Of a stretch of DNA of 64,000 nt, positions 10,917 through 21,903 are shown one piece after another (the stretch's first letter is position 1; the number at the start of each line of letters is the position of its first letter). Origin of the DNA: Symsagittifera roscoffensis (lineage: Eukaryota > Xenacoelomorpha > Acoela > Convolutidae). Location of the stretch: NCBI RefSeq assembly GCF_963678635.1, contig NC_087066.1, forward strand, positions 51,271,581 through 51,335,580. The letters are read 5' to 3'. The position numbers and the translations under genes are program-made. The notes under the pieces are model-generated. The model worked only from the letters and a program-made list of their open reading frames with translations, was not told the DNA's origin and did no database searches.

Positions 10917-13900
10917 GACTGACAGCGAATGTCAACTGACGTGTATAACAGATGCAGCTGGAGATGATTGCATTTTCCCATTTAATTTCGAGAATTCAAC
11001 ATTCAATGGGTGTATTGAAGGCGCAGTTGTAAACAGCACGATTTTCAACGGGACTTCCGACTTCGTCTGTCCGACTGAATTCAACTCGACGACCGGAGAG
11101 TTTTTCAACTACCAGTTGTGCGGAGACGTCGGTAGCACCTGCGCAATCCAAGCGATACCCGCTTGTTTCAGCAATCCGTGCAAAAATGGTGGAATTTGTC
11201 AAGAGACGGGCACTAATACCCTCGGTTACACTTGCGACTGCTCAACGGCAACAGACTTTTTGGGATTCAATTGTACTGCCGACGATCCATGCTTGCCAGA
11301 TCCATGCAATGGAGGTACGTGCTCTGTCACTGGAAATGACGCAAATGGTTTTACGTATCAATGCGTTTGCAGCACTGTCGCAGACGGAATTGGCCAAAAC
11401 TGTTCGACCGACAATCCCTGTGTTCCAGACCCATGCAACGGTGGAAGTTGCTCAGTGAGTGGGAATGATGCTGACGGATATACTTCTTCATGCGACTGCG
11501 CTAATGTAGTAGACAGAATTGGAGAAACATGTTCACAAGACAACCCCTGTGAACCGAACCCATGCAATAATGGTGGCGGCGGCACATGTCAAATCAGCGG
11601 CGTTGATCCCAATTTTTTGTTCACTTGTGATTGTTTGACCACCGATTTTACTGGAGCGGTCTGCCAGGATAACCCATGTGACCCTGATCCATGCAACGGT
11701 GGAAGTTGCTCAGTGAGTGGGAATGATGCTGACGGATATACTTTTTCATGCGACTGCGCTAATGTAGTAGACGGAATTGGCCAAAACTGTTCGACCGACA
11801 ATCCCTGTGTTCCAGACCCATGCAACGGTGGAAGTTGCTCAGTGAGTGGGAACGATACTGTTGGATATAGTTTTTCATGCGACTGCGCTAATGTAATAGA
11901 CGGAATTGGATTTACTTGTTCACAAGACAACCCCTGTGAACCGAACCCATGCAATAATGGTGGCGGCGGCACATGTCAAATCAGCGGCGTTGATCCCAAT
12001 TTTTTGTTCACTTGTGATTGTTTGACCACCGATTTTACTGGAGCGGTCTGCCAGGATAACCCATGTGACCCTGATCCATGCAACGGTGGAAGTTGCTCAG
12101 TGAGTGGGAATGATGCTGACGGATATACTTTTTCATGCGACTGCGCTAATGTAGTAGACGGAATTGGCCAAAACTGTTCGACCGACAATCCCTGTGTTCC
12201 AGACCCATGCAACGGTGGAAGTTGCTCAGTGAGTGGGAACGATACTGTTGGATATAGTTTTTCATGCGACTGCGCTAATGTAATAGACGGAATTGGATTA
12301 ACTTGTTCACAAGACAACCCCTGTGAACCGAACCCATGCAATAATGGTGGCGGCGGCACATGTCAAATCAGCGGCGTTGATCCCAATTTTTTGTTCACTT
12401 GTGATTGTTTGACCACCGATTTTACTGGAGCGGTCTGCCAGGATAACCCATGTGACCCTGATCCATGCAACGGTGGAAGTTGCTCAGTGAGTGGGAATGA
12501 TGCTGACGGATATACTTTTTCATGCGACTGCGCTAATGTAGTAGACGGAATTGGCCAAAACTGTTCGACCGACAATCCCTGTGTTCCAGACCCATGCAAC
12601 GGTGGAAGTTGCTCAGTGAGTGGGAACGATACTGTTGGATATAGTTTTTCATGCGACTGCGCTAATGTAATAGACGGAATTGGATTTACTTGTTCACAAG
12701 ACAACCCCTGTGAACCGAACCCATGCAATAATGGTGGCGGCGGCACATGTCAAATCAGCGGCGTTGATCCCAATTTTTTGTTCACTTGTGATTGTTTGAC
12801 CACCGATTTTACTGGAGCGGTCTGCCAGGATAACCCATGTGACCCTGATCCATGCAACGGTGGAAGTTGCTCAGTGAGTGGGAATGATGCTGACGGATAT
12901 ACTTTTTCATGCGACTGCGCTAATGTAGTAGACGGAATTGGCCAAAACTGTTCGACCGACAATTCCTGTGTTCCAGACCCATGCAACGGTGGAAGTTGCT
13001 CAGTGAGTGGGAACGATAGTGTTGGATATAGTTTTTCATGCGACTGCGCTAATGTAATAGACGGAATTGGATTAACTTGTTCACAAGACAACCCCTGTGA
13101 ACCGAACCCATGCAATAATGGTGGCGGCGGCACATGTCAAATCAGCGGCGTTGATCCCAATTTTTTGTTCACTTGTGATTGTTTGACCACCGATTTTACT
13201 GGAGCGGTCTGCCAGGATAACCCATGTGACCCTGATCCATGCAACGGTGGAAGTTGCTCAGTGAGTGGGAATGATGCTGACGGATATACTTTTTCATGCG
13301 ACTGCGCTAATGTAGTAGACGGAATTGGCCAAAACTGTTCGACCGACAATCCCTGTGTTCCAGACCCATGCAACGGTGGAAGTTGCTCAGTGAGTGGGAA
13401 CGATACTGTTGGATATAGTTTTTCATGCGACTGCGCTAATGTAATAGACGGAATTGGATTTACTTGTTCACAAGACAACCCCTGTGAACCGAACCCATGC
13501 AATAATGGTGGCGGCGGCACATGTCAAATCAGCGGCGTTGATCCCAATTTTTTGTTCACTTGTGATTGTTTGACCACCGATTTTACTGGAGCGGTCTGCC
13601 AGGATAACCCATGTGACCCTGATCCATGCAACGGTGGAAGTTGCTCAGTGAGTGGGAATGATGCTGACGGATATACTTTTTCATGCGACTGCGCTAATGT
13701 AGTAGACGGAATTGGCCAAAACTGTTCGACCGACAATTCCTGTGTTCCAGACCCATGCAACGGTGGAAGTTGCTCAGTGAGTGGGAACGATACTGTTGGA
13801 TATAGTTTTTCATGCGACTGCGCTAATGTAATAGACGGAATTGGATTAACTTGTTCACAAGACAACCCCTGTGAACCGAACCCATGCAATAATGGTGGCG

Positions 13901-16288
13901 GCGGCACATGTCAAATCAGCGGCGTTGATCCCAATTTTTTGTTCACTTGTGATTGTTTGACCACCGATTTTACTGGAGCGGTCTGCCAGGATAACCCATG
14001 TGACCCTGATCCATGCAACGGTGGAAGTTGCTCAGTGAGTGGGAATGATGCTGACGGATATACTTTTTCATGCGACTGCGCTAATGTAGTAGACGGAATT
14101 GGCCAAAACTGTTCGACCGACAATCCCTGTGTTCCAGACCCATGCAACGGTGGAAGTTGCTCAGGGAGTGGGAACGATACTGTTGGATATAGTTTTTCAT
14201 GCGACTGCGCTAATGTAATAGACGGAATTGGATTTACTTGTTCACAAGACAACCCCTGTGAACCGAACCCATGCAATAATGGTGGCGGCGGCACATGTCA
14301 AATCAGCGGCGTTGATCCCAGTTTTTTGTTCACTTGTGATTGTTTGACCACCGATTTTACTGGAGCGGTCTGCCAGGATAACCCATGTGACCCTGATCCA
14401 TGCAACGGTGGAAGTTGCTCAGTGAGTGGGAATGATGCTGACGGATATACTTTTTCATGCGACTGCGCTAATGTAGTAGACGGAATTGGCCAAAACTGTT
14501 CGACCGACAATTCCTGTGTTCCAGACCCATGCAACGGTGGAAGTTGCTCAGTGAGTGGGAACGATACTGTTGGATATAGTTTTTCATGCGACTGCGCTAA
14601 TGTAATAGACGGAATTGGATTAACTTGTTCACAAGACAACCCCTGTGAACCGAACCCATGCAATAATGGTGGCGGCGGCACATGTCAAATCAGCGGCGTT
14701 GATCCCAATTTTTTGTTCACTTGTGGTTGTTTGACCACCGATTTTACTGGAGCGGTCTGCCAGGATAACCCATGTGACCCTGATCCATGCAACGGTGGAA
14801 GTTGCTCAGTGAGTGGGAATGATGCTGACGGATATACTTTTTCATGCGACTGCGCTAATGTAGTAGACGGAATTGGCCAAAACTGTTCGACCGACAATTC
14901 CTGTGTTCCAGACCCATGCAACGGTGGAAGTTGCTCAGTGAGTGGGAACGATACTGTTGGATATAGTTTTTCATGCGACTGCGCTAATGTAATAGACGGA
15001 ATTGGATTAACTTGTTCACAAGACAACCCCTGTGAACCGAACCCATGCAATAATGGTGGCGGCGGCACATGTCAAATCAGCGGCGTTGATCCCAATTTTT
15101 TGTTCACTTGTGATTGTTTGACCACCGATTTTACTGGAGCGGTCTGCCAGGATAACCCATGTGACCCTGATCCATGCAACGGTGGAAGTTGCTCAGTGAG
15201 TGGGAATGATGCTGACGGATATACTTTTTCATGCGACTGCGCTAATGTAGTAGACGGAATTGGCCAAAACTGTTCGACCGACAATCCCTGTGTTCCAGAC
15301 CCATGCAACGGTGGAAGTTGCTCAGTGAGTGGGAACGATACTGTTGGATATAGTTTTTCATGCGACTGCGCTAATGTAATAGACGGAATTGGATTAACTT
15401 GTTCACAAGACAACCCCTGTAAACCGAACCCATGCAATAATGGTGGCGGCGGCACATGTCAAATCAGCGGCGTTGATCCCAATTTTTTGTTCACTTGTGA
15501 TTGTTTGACCACCGATTTTACTGGAGCGGTCTGCCAGGATAACCCATGTGACCCTGATCCATGCAACGGTGGAAGTTGCTCAGTGAGTGGGAATGATGCT
15601 GACGGATATACTTTTTCATGCGACTGCGCTAATGTAGTAGACGGAATTGGCCAAAACTGTTCGACCGACAATTCCTGTGTTCCAGACCCATGCAACGGTG
15701 GAAGTTGCTCAGTGAGTGGGAACGATACTGAGGGATATACTTTTTCATGCGACTGTCTTAATGTAGTAGACAGAATTGGACAATTATGTTCTGTAGATGA
15801 TCCATGTGTTCCCAATCCTTGTAATGGCGGCACATGCACAGTATCGGGATCAGATCCAAATTTTGATGCAATCTGCAGTGGTTGCCCGGCAGGGTTCAGT
15901 GGAGACAGATGCCAAATTCCCGACGACCCATGCGACGAAAACAGTTGTGAAAACGGTGGTCTATGTTCTTTCGCTGGCGTACTTGGGGAGTTCACATGCA
16001 GTTGTCCGTCGCCCTGGCTCGGAGCTAGATGCACTATCAAAGACGAATGCGCTGCTGAGCAACCCTGCATGAACGATGGAATGTGCTTCACCAGATCAAA
16101 CGGGTCTTACTTCTGCGAATGTGTGAACAACTGGGCGGGGGCAAACTGTACTCAACATCCGAACATCGGAGTCTCCTGTGGAACGTCAAGTATGCTCATA
16201 ACTCTGGAAAAAGCTGTGTTCGACCAACTTCTGGCACCCACGGAAACCCTGCACGTGATAGACCCAGCTTGTACTTTCAACGAGAACG
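10917..16288 (+). CDS. EGF-ZP gene, giant exon: FNII-like domain, about 39 EGF domains, start of ZP-N
   Basis: The exon opens after an in-frame stop at 10888 and a gattttag acceptor, and ends at AAC G|GT in phase 1. It first encodes a fibronectin type II-like domain (CIFPFNF, then cysteines at the expected places, ending FNYQLC). About 39 six-cysteine EGF-like repeats follow. Three lead-in repeats precede 33 from the 387-bp array, and three more diverged ones (ending CECVNNWAGANC) complete the set. The last residues start the ZP-N subdomain (VSCGTSSMLITLEKAVF, then DPACTFNEN). A protein of this form would be a large glycoprotein at the cell surface or in an extracellular coat. The long ORF continues past 16288 to a stop at 16450, which I read as intron. 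Ascidian vitelline-coat precursors also combine tandem EGF repeats with a ZP domain and membrane anchor. That role here is inference only. Confidence 0.88.
11542..15798 (+). repeat. 11-unit, 387-bp coding tandem array (33 EGF domains)
   Basis: Each unit of 129 codons encodes three EGF-like domains: NPCEPNPCNNGGGG type, NPCDPDPCNGG type and N[PS]CVPDPCNGG type. Units 1-10 are almost identical at DNA level, including synonymous sites. Unit 11 diverges in its last third. Two diagnostic sites (P/S in DN[P/S]C, F/L in GIG[F/L]TC) read P-F, P-L, P-F, S-L, P-F, S-L, P-F, S-L, S-L, P-L, S-diverged. Units 3-8 thus form three copies of a 774-bp dimer. This indicates recent expansion or homogenisation by unequal exchange. 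Confidence 0.95.
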
Positions 16289-16452
16289 GTTTGATAGCAG
16301 TTTTTGAATTGATTCGAGTGGAATTGAGCTCAATAATGACTTATTTGGAGCATATTCAAGTGATTTTAAAGGCAGTTTTTTTCGGAGAAAGCGTGTTCTG
16401 TTTTTCGGTATTTTTTTGGACAAGTTATGGTTTATTGTACATTATTGTATAG

Positions 16453-16758
16453 CTAACATGGGTGATATGTTACAATAGGTGGTAATTTTGAGCGTAGTAC
16501 ATGTATTAAGTTTGAGAACTATAATGCACAATATAGTCATTTCATTTTTAGTCATTCGTACTGCTACAAAGATAGTTTTTGTTAATACATTACTCTGCCA
16601 AATTAGATGCTAATCAAAAATTCAAATTTAACACTTCTGCCAAAAAACTTATGTGCGAGGTATGAAATAAAATAAAATTTATGTGCGAGGTATAACAAAA
16701 AGCGATCCAGCTATTGATGTTGAACCTACCACCTGTTGTAATATATCACCCTAACATG
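16453..16758. mobile_element. MITE-like element with about 32-bp terminal inverted repeats
   Basis: The left end (CTAACATGGGTGATATGTTA, then CAATAGGTGGTA) is the inverse of the right end at 16725-16758 (TACCACCTGTTGTAATATAT, then CACCCTAACATG), with few mismatches. The interior is about 240 bp, non-coding, with a short internal duplication of 'ttatgtgcgaggtat'. It begins two bases after the apparent read-through stop of the EGF exon. Confidence 0.7.
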
Positions 16759-17214
16759 ATGTTTATCCTTGCAATAAGCTAGGGTATTGAAATCGGTTAC
16801 TAGACTTTTTCCCGTAAATAAATTATTTCGCAGAATGGTCAAAGTTAGAAATGGTACATTTAGGTTCAGCTCATATTGATTTTAAATAACTTAGCGTCTC
16901 CGGTACAATTGGTCTAGAGGTAACGAATGCTCATGGGACGGCAAAGCCGATAAAACGGCTTTGTTGCCATATTGTAGGTTTTTAAAAGTTCTTGTACATT
17001 ATTTTTGATTTTAGTGTTTTGATTCACCTCTGCTGTTTGTAATTTTACTAATTTTTACTTCATACATTTTCTTTTTTTTTCGCATTAAAAGTTTATTCTG
17101 TCAAAATAAGTTCGGCCTATTTCTTGTCGGCTTAGTAACCTAATTTCGGGTCGTTTTTACGGAAACATATTTTTGATGCTCAATTGTGGATCGCACAAAA
17201 TGCTTAATTCTAAA

Positions 17215-17790
17215 TAGAAACTGTAGTTGATGTTATTCGTGACAACAATTTTTTAGGCTTTTTTTCTTCCTTTTTTTAAGCTTGATAGGTGTTGGCTTAT
17301 AATATATCAGTTTAGTGGTCTCATATTGTGTCATTTAACGAGCAAAAAAAAGTTTTTTGAGTGTTTGTGTTTTGAGGGCGATGGGGACTTATTAACTTTT
17401 TAAAAGTCTTGTCGTTTTGATTTTTTTCGGCATGAAGGGTTTCTGCTGAGGTATTTTCAGCTTTGTTACCGCTCGAATCATTATTTTCTTTCAAATGAGT
17501 AAACTGCTCAAATGGAAATTATAGTTGATGTTTTTCATGACAACAATTTTTTTTGCCTTTTTTAGCCTGATTGGTTTGACCTATATTACATCAGCTTTGT
17601 TGTCTCATATTGTTTCATTTAACGAGCAAAAAATTTTTTTTGAATGTTTGTGTTTTGAGGGCGATGGGGACTTATTAATTTTTAAAAAGTGTTAAGTCTA
17701 ATTGATTTTTTTTTCGGCATGAAGGGTTTCTGCTAAGGTAATTTCGGTTTTGTTATCGCTGGATACATTATTTTCCGATACTCATTTCCC
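17215..17790. repeat. Direct duplication, unit about 298 bp
   Basis: The blocks GTTGATGTT, TGACAACAATTTTTT, CATTTAACGAGC, TTTTGAGGGCGATGGGGACT and TCGGCATGAAGGGTTTCTGC each occur twice, 298 bp apart. Moderate divergence suggests an old tandem duplication. Confidence 0.8.
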
Positions 17791-18097
17791 ATTTTACTGT
17801 CTTGGCATGTTTTTGTTCTACACTAGCCTTATTTTTCATTCGTTTTGATAGATCTAGTTTTTTCAACATTTTCCTCTTTTTTTTTCTTTTTTTTTGGTAT
17901 TGCAAGTGGTGCGATGCTCAGCTTCGCCACTGTGTTACGACTGATACTACAATACCATTCACAAACATTAAAGCATGTCTCACGAAAATCGACGTGAGCC
18001 ATTATGGTCCGTTTGGTACTGAGGCTTCGCAGAAAAGTTTGAAGACTTATTCAAGAGTTAATGATCGTCCAAGGCTCTTCTTTAAGCTGTTTTTCAG

Positions 18098-18186
18098 AAA
18101 CCACATACTACCGCGAGGTCACCTATCAGACGTGTTCAACGGCCATGTTCATGGAGACAGCTGCCAATGTACAATTCTGCCAGCAG
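18098..18186 (+). CDS. EGF-ZP gene, ZP-N exon
   Basis: The 89-nt exon lies between ctgtttttcag and a gtactg donor. It takes one base from the previous exon and ends in phase 0. It encodes TTYYREVTYQTCSTAMFMET followed by AANVQFCQQ, which fits the ZP-N stretch around the third conserved cysteine. It continues smoothly from DPACTFNEN and into VKASTTGGQYL of the next exon. A longer ORF overlapping it in another frame is not coding. Confidence 0.8.
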
Positions 18187-18399
18187 GTACTGTTCAAAGA
18201 ACCCCGGACCGGCTTATTAGCATGTGTTCATATTAGCATGACCTTGTAAAGCAATTCAATTGACTCACTCGCTAGTTAGAGATTAACTCACTGACGTTTT
18301 TTCACTCAACTAGATTGTTTTTTTTTTGCCGAAAGTTGAATTGTGCGAAAATTAAATTTAATTTTCTGTGAACAAATCCAGTAATTCTCAAGCTTATTG

Positions 18400-20300
18400 T
18401 TCCGACCATTGAAAATCGGGAGGAACTTTGTATTCGGGTGCTTTAGGTAGTCGTTCGTTTTCTATCGGAGAGTTGATTTTTTTATAGTCCTGGAAAATCT
18501 TGCTAAATTTAATGACTTTAGCGATGAACAGAGCAGAAATCTTCTCTTGTGTTTAAATATTTTGTCAGTTTAGTTATATCTGTATTTCGTTCAAATTCAT
18601 AGGAGGAGCGATTTAGTCTACTTTATACTCATTCTGTAAAGTTTTATAAGCTTGATGTGTAAAGCATGTTCATCGCTGACTGTTATGTGCTATCACTAAA
18701 TTTTTTAACTGCAAAAGACTGTAGTTTTTTGAGACTTACTTTAAGCATTTTCTTACATTTTAAGCTCTTGTTTGTTTGTCTTTGTTTGTGATTTGAGACT
18801 TACATTTTTTCTCAAAATTACATTTTTTGAGACTTACTTTAAGCATTTTCTTACATTTTAAGCTCTTGTTTGTTTGTCTTTGTTTGTGATTTGACGGTAT
18901 GCGCAGATTGCAGCTGCTACTCTGCAAAATATTTGCTACTGTTTCTTAAACTTTTTCAGAGCCGTTTTAAATTTTGTTTGCAGGTTTTTCGGTCTCAAAT
19001 TAGTAGTTTTTTTCACCCAGCCATAAGTTGCTTAATCGAACATGTATAAGTGTGAATTTTTAAGTGTCAGGAAGAATTCTTTCAAAGGTTTATGCCAAAA
19101 TTGGTTTTTTGCTAATTGAATTTCGAGTTCTTTTCAAGTTTAATTCAATTTTTGGAAAGCAAATTGTGCCTTAATTTACGAAGGCAGCATTGACGCGAAA
19201 AAATGAGTGTACGACGTCTAGTTGTTCCGACCATTGTAAATGGGGAGGAACTTTGTATTCGGGAGTGTTTAAGTTTTTTTGACGCAACACCAGAAACCAC
19301 AAATAATCATCGGACTGAGTTGAGTGATATATTATACTAAAGCCCTTTTCGAGCCATTTTTAAAAACTCACTAAGTTTTTTTTCTATTGTCGAGAAAAAC
19401 CGGTTTGAAATTTCTGATTTTTCGTCTTAAATCGGGCGAGTAAGGCAAGCGAGCAGGCTAACAACAGAAAGTAAAACTACTTTGTGGAAATTTTAGCTTC
19501 AATTTGGGAACGAATAACTTCAAACGAAGGATAAAATTTTTCTGCAAACAATTTAAAATTTTTTTTATTTTGTTCGTTCTTCTAGTAATTTTTCTACAAA
19601 CATTTTTGTCCAACAATTTGCTTATATTACTATGACTGTCTAATATGCCTAAATTAAATTTTTACGTCAGATCTTTTTATCACACCAAGCAGAAAAAACC
19701 ACTAGTTTTGGAAAAAAAACTTTCCAACCCGCAGTTTTCTAAAGACTATGGTCGGAACGTTCTGTGCTACTTGCACAGTAACCGGCTATCGTTGTTTTGA
19801 ATGTGGATTTAGTTTTTTTTAGTATTTTCAGCGGAATAAAAAAACCAATTTTTGATTAAGCGTTATGAACGTAGTGAATACTCTTATATATGTTCTGCTG
19901 ATTTTTTTTTGTTTTTGTTGTTTTTTTTCTTCAGAAAAAAGTCTTAAAATGTTCACACTCAATTTTGATTTTTCGTGGTTTGACTTGTGATTTTTCTAAG
20001 TTCAGTGCATTTACATTGTTAAAAGGAAGGCAAACTCCACTATCGAACAGCAAAAGGGTGACTTCTGATTTCGAAAATGGAAATTAATTATCAGATTTCC
20101 CAGCGTAATAACAGTTTGAGTATTGATCCAGTTTTCTCAAATTTGATTAATTTAACAAAAAAGTGTCCAGCATAAATTAATCTACAAATTCAAAGAGCGT
20201 TAAGGCAATTTTTTTTTTTAAATTCAAAAGCTGAAGGCTCTTAAAAATACCAGTCAGTTTTTTTTCAGGGTCCTTGCGTTCATTACTCTTTTCCAACTGT
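18400..20300 (+). repeat. Long dispersed repeat family, fullest copy
   Basis: Ordered blocks: 'gttccgaccattg...gggaggaactttgtattcggg', 'gcgagcaggctaacaa', 'tttttctacaaacatttttgtc', 'actatggtcggaacgttctgtgc', 'tgcacagtaaccggctatc', 'gtcttaaaatgttcac', 'ggaaggcaaactcc', 'gatccagttttct' and 'tgcgttcattactcttttcc'. The same order recurs, more or less broken, at 7370-7800, 22600-23280, 24180-25270 and 26450-27560. No ORF survives. The origin is unknown; it may be a dead transposon family concentrated in this gene's introns. Confidence 0.6.
18725..18894. repeat. Recent direct repeat, period 98 bp
   Basis: A block of about 72 bases running from TTTTTGAGACTTACTTTAAG to TTTGTTTGTGATTTGA occurs at 18725-18796 and again at 18823-18894 with almost no difference. 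This indicates a recent tandem duplication. Confidence 0.9.
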
Positions 20301-20544
20301 TAGTTGGCTATGTTTCAGTTTATGAACAAAGGTGCCCATAAAATTTTCTTCTTGAAATGCGAAGAGTTTTAAAGCCATCTTTTTCCGTTCAAATTTGATT
20401 AACAAGATAGTCCTTTTTCCGATTTTCTTGAGCTCATAGCCAACAGACAGTAGCATTTGCAGAGCCATTTTTCCGAGAAAATAAGGAGGCGAAAGATCAT
20501 CGGTTATGCGTTTCCAAGGCATTTTTAGGCACTTTTTGGAAAAT

Positions 20545-20735
20545 TTCGACCGTAAAATCGTTTTTTTTCGGCGTGCGCTCCCCTCAATAATAGTATATAT
20601 CGGCGCCTAAGCCGCCTTTAGAAAAGGTTTAAGTTCAGTCAGCCAAAAATGGATATCTCAAAATAAAAGAAAGGGGGACCCTTTGGCTCGGCGGGGGCCT
20701 GAATTCCTGAGGACGGGAGGCGTCCCCCAAAATGC
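20545..20735 (-). repeat. GC-richer dispersed repeat (inverted copy)
   Basis: The reverse complement of 'ccaaaaatggatatctcaaaataaaagaaagggggaccctttgg' matches 30325-30375 ('caaagggtcccccc..ttttattttaagagatccattttt'). A related block is at 22040-22330, which shares the 'gggcctg/cggcctgttttttt..aaaatttcg' body with 30430-30480. Non-coding. Confidence 0.6.
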
Positions 20736-20832
20736 GCTACTGGGTTTATTGCTTTTTTAATTGCTCACAAAGACTTCAGGTCTTTTTCGTTTTGTAGTGC
20801 CTTTTTTCAGTTCGTTTTGTTTCTGATTTCAG

Positions 20833-21034
20833 GTCAAAGCCAGCACCACCGGGGGTCAATACTTAAGCGGGGTCACTGCAGTGCTACTGTGTGAGTTGAT
20901 GGCTGTCAACGCAGAGGTAGTCTCCTTCAACCCCTCAATTCAGTCCAACGAACTCGATGCCCAATTCAGGGTCGACGTTTTCCCTCTTCAAATGAGAAGC
21001 TACAATGCATCTGCTACTATGCCCAATTTTGCAG
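20833..21034 (+). CDS. EGF-ZP gene, ZP-N end and linker exon
   Basis: The 202-nt exon starts in phase 0 after tgatttcag and ends in phase 1 before GTTGAA. It encodes TGGQYLSGVTAVLLCELMAV, which holds the fourth ZP-N cysteine. It continues through the linker to VDVFPLQMRSYNASATMPNF. This is the expected order for a ZP module, and the phases agree with both neighbours. Confidence 0.85.
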
Positions 21035-21748
21035 GTTGAAAACTTTGAAAATTTTAATTTGGTTTCTCAAAATTTCTTTTGTTACCAGGTATAATTGGTT
21101 GTATAATTTTTATCAGCTGTTGTAGACTATAAGTTGATAATGTAGCATCTGATAATGCTGTTCATATTGGAAAGCGATAGCGGAATCTGAGTTTTATAAT
21201 ACACATACCATGGGACTAATAAACCCTTTGATTGTCTCCTAAATCTATACTGTGACTGATCAATCTCAAAAGACAGGAACTATTGCAAAGAACTCGGCAA
21301 CGAGGAACTTTGGCAACGAGATCGAATGATGAATTTTTTGTCCAGCAAAATCAGATACCTGAATGAACGGACGTAGCATATCGAGTGTGGTTTTATTTAG
21401 AATATCGATATTTAGATTCCAAAAAAGAGTCGTCTCAGCCGTTATTAAGGTTATAGACATCGTACAAGTCAAGGTTTCTCCAAAAGATTTAATACTAAAT
21501 ATACAGGCAATACCAAATTGGTGGCAATAGCCTTTTGGTTCAACGAATCTGAGCGAAACTAACTAACCTAAAACTGCTCATTTTGACGTCGGATTTTAGT
21601 TTCTCACTAATTGGCCCACAAACAAACCGCTAACATAAATCGAATTAACCAAAAACGTTATAACATTTGCCCAATTAAATTAATCAAGGTCCCTGATAGT
21701 GTCGACAATTTGGCATTAACTATAAATTTTAGTTTCATTTAATTTCAG

Positions 21749-21903
21749 TTCTGGGTTCGACTGTTGAGGTGGAGACTAACGCCCCAGTGTATATGTCCAT
21801 CTTCACTGACGCTTTCCACCAGGACACGACCCTCATTCTGGAGGGATGCTTCGCCACCAATGATGAGTCATTCACCAGCCAAGAGCGATACACGCTACTT
21901 CAG
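21749..21903 (+). CDS. EGF-ZP gene, ZP-C exon ending in a GC donor
   Basis: The exon completes a GTT codon with the previous one, then encodes GSTVEVETNAPVYMSIF and LILEGCFATNDES, typical of the first half of ZP-C. It ends RYTLLQ at CAG|GCCAGT. Joining to 25560 gives RYTLLQ-NFCPIDETFEV, the normal ZP-C continuation ('...L...CP.D'). No GT donor at or just after this position gives that join, so the intron appears to be GC-AG. Confidence 0.85.

Larger units (their letters stand above)
16289..18097 (+). other. Intron with a foldback element and an internal duplication
   Basis: The intron is bounded by AACG|GTTTGA and TTTTTCAG|AAACC, with phases matching (G + AA). It contains the foldback at 16453-16758, a repeat fragment at 16780-16870 resembling 5425-5510, and a direct duplication at 17215-17790. 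Confidence 0.75.
18187..20832 (+). other. Intron filled with dispersed repeats
   Basis: It contains one long copy of the intronic repeat family (about 18400-20300, also seen at 22600-23280, 24180-25270 and 26450-27560). It also holds a 98-bp-period direct repeat (18725-18894) and a C/G-richer repeat at 20545-20735 that is inverted relative to 30275-30630. No exon is supported. Confidence 0.65.

Noticed and set aside
11358-16091. Series of antisense 127-codon ORFs, one per 387 bp
   Set aside because: They are the reverse frame of the EGF array, repeating with its period. Their Pro/His/Ser-rich translation has no independent support.
16289-16452. Read-through end of the giant EGF ORF as the true C-terminus
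   Set aside because: The reading after NENG becomes AT-rich and non-ZP. Splicing at AACG|GT to 18098 restores the ZP domain with matching phases.
17802-18236. 144-codon ORF as a gene
   Set aside because: It covers the ZP-N exon at 18098-18186 in the wrong frame. The splice-supported frame is the other one.
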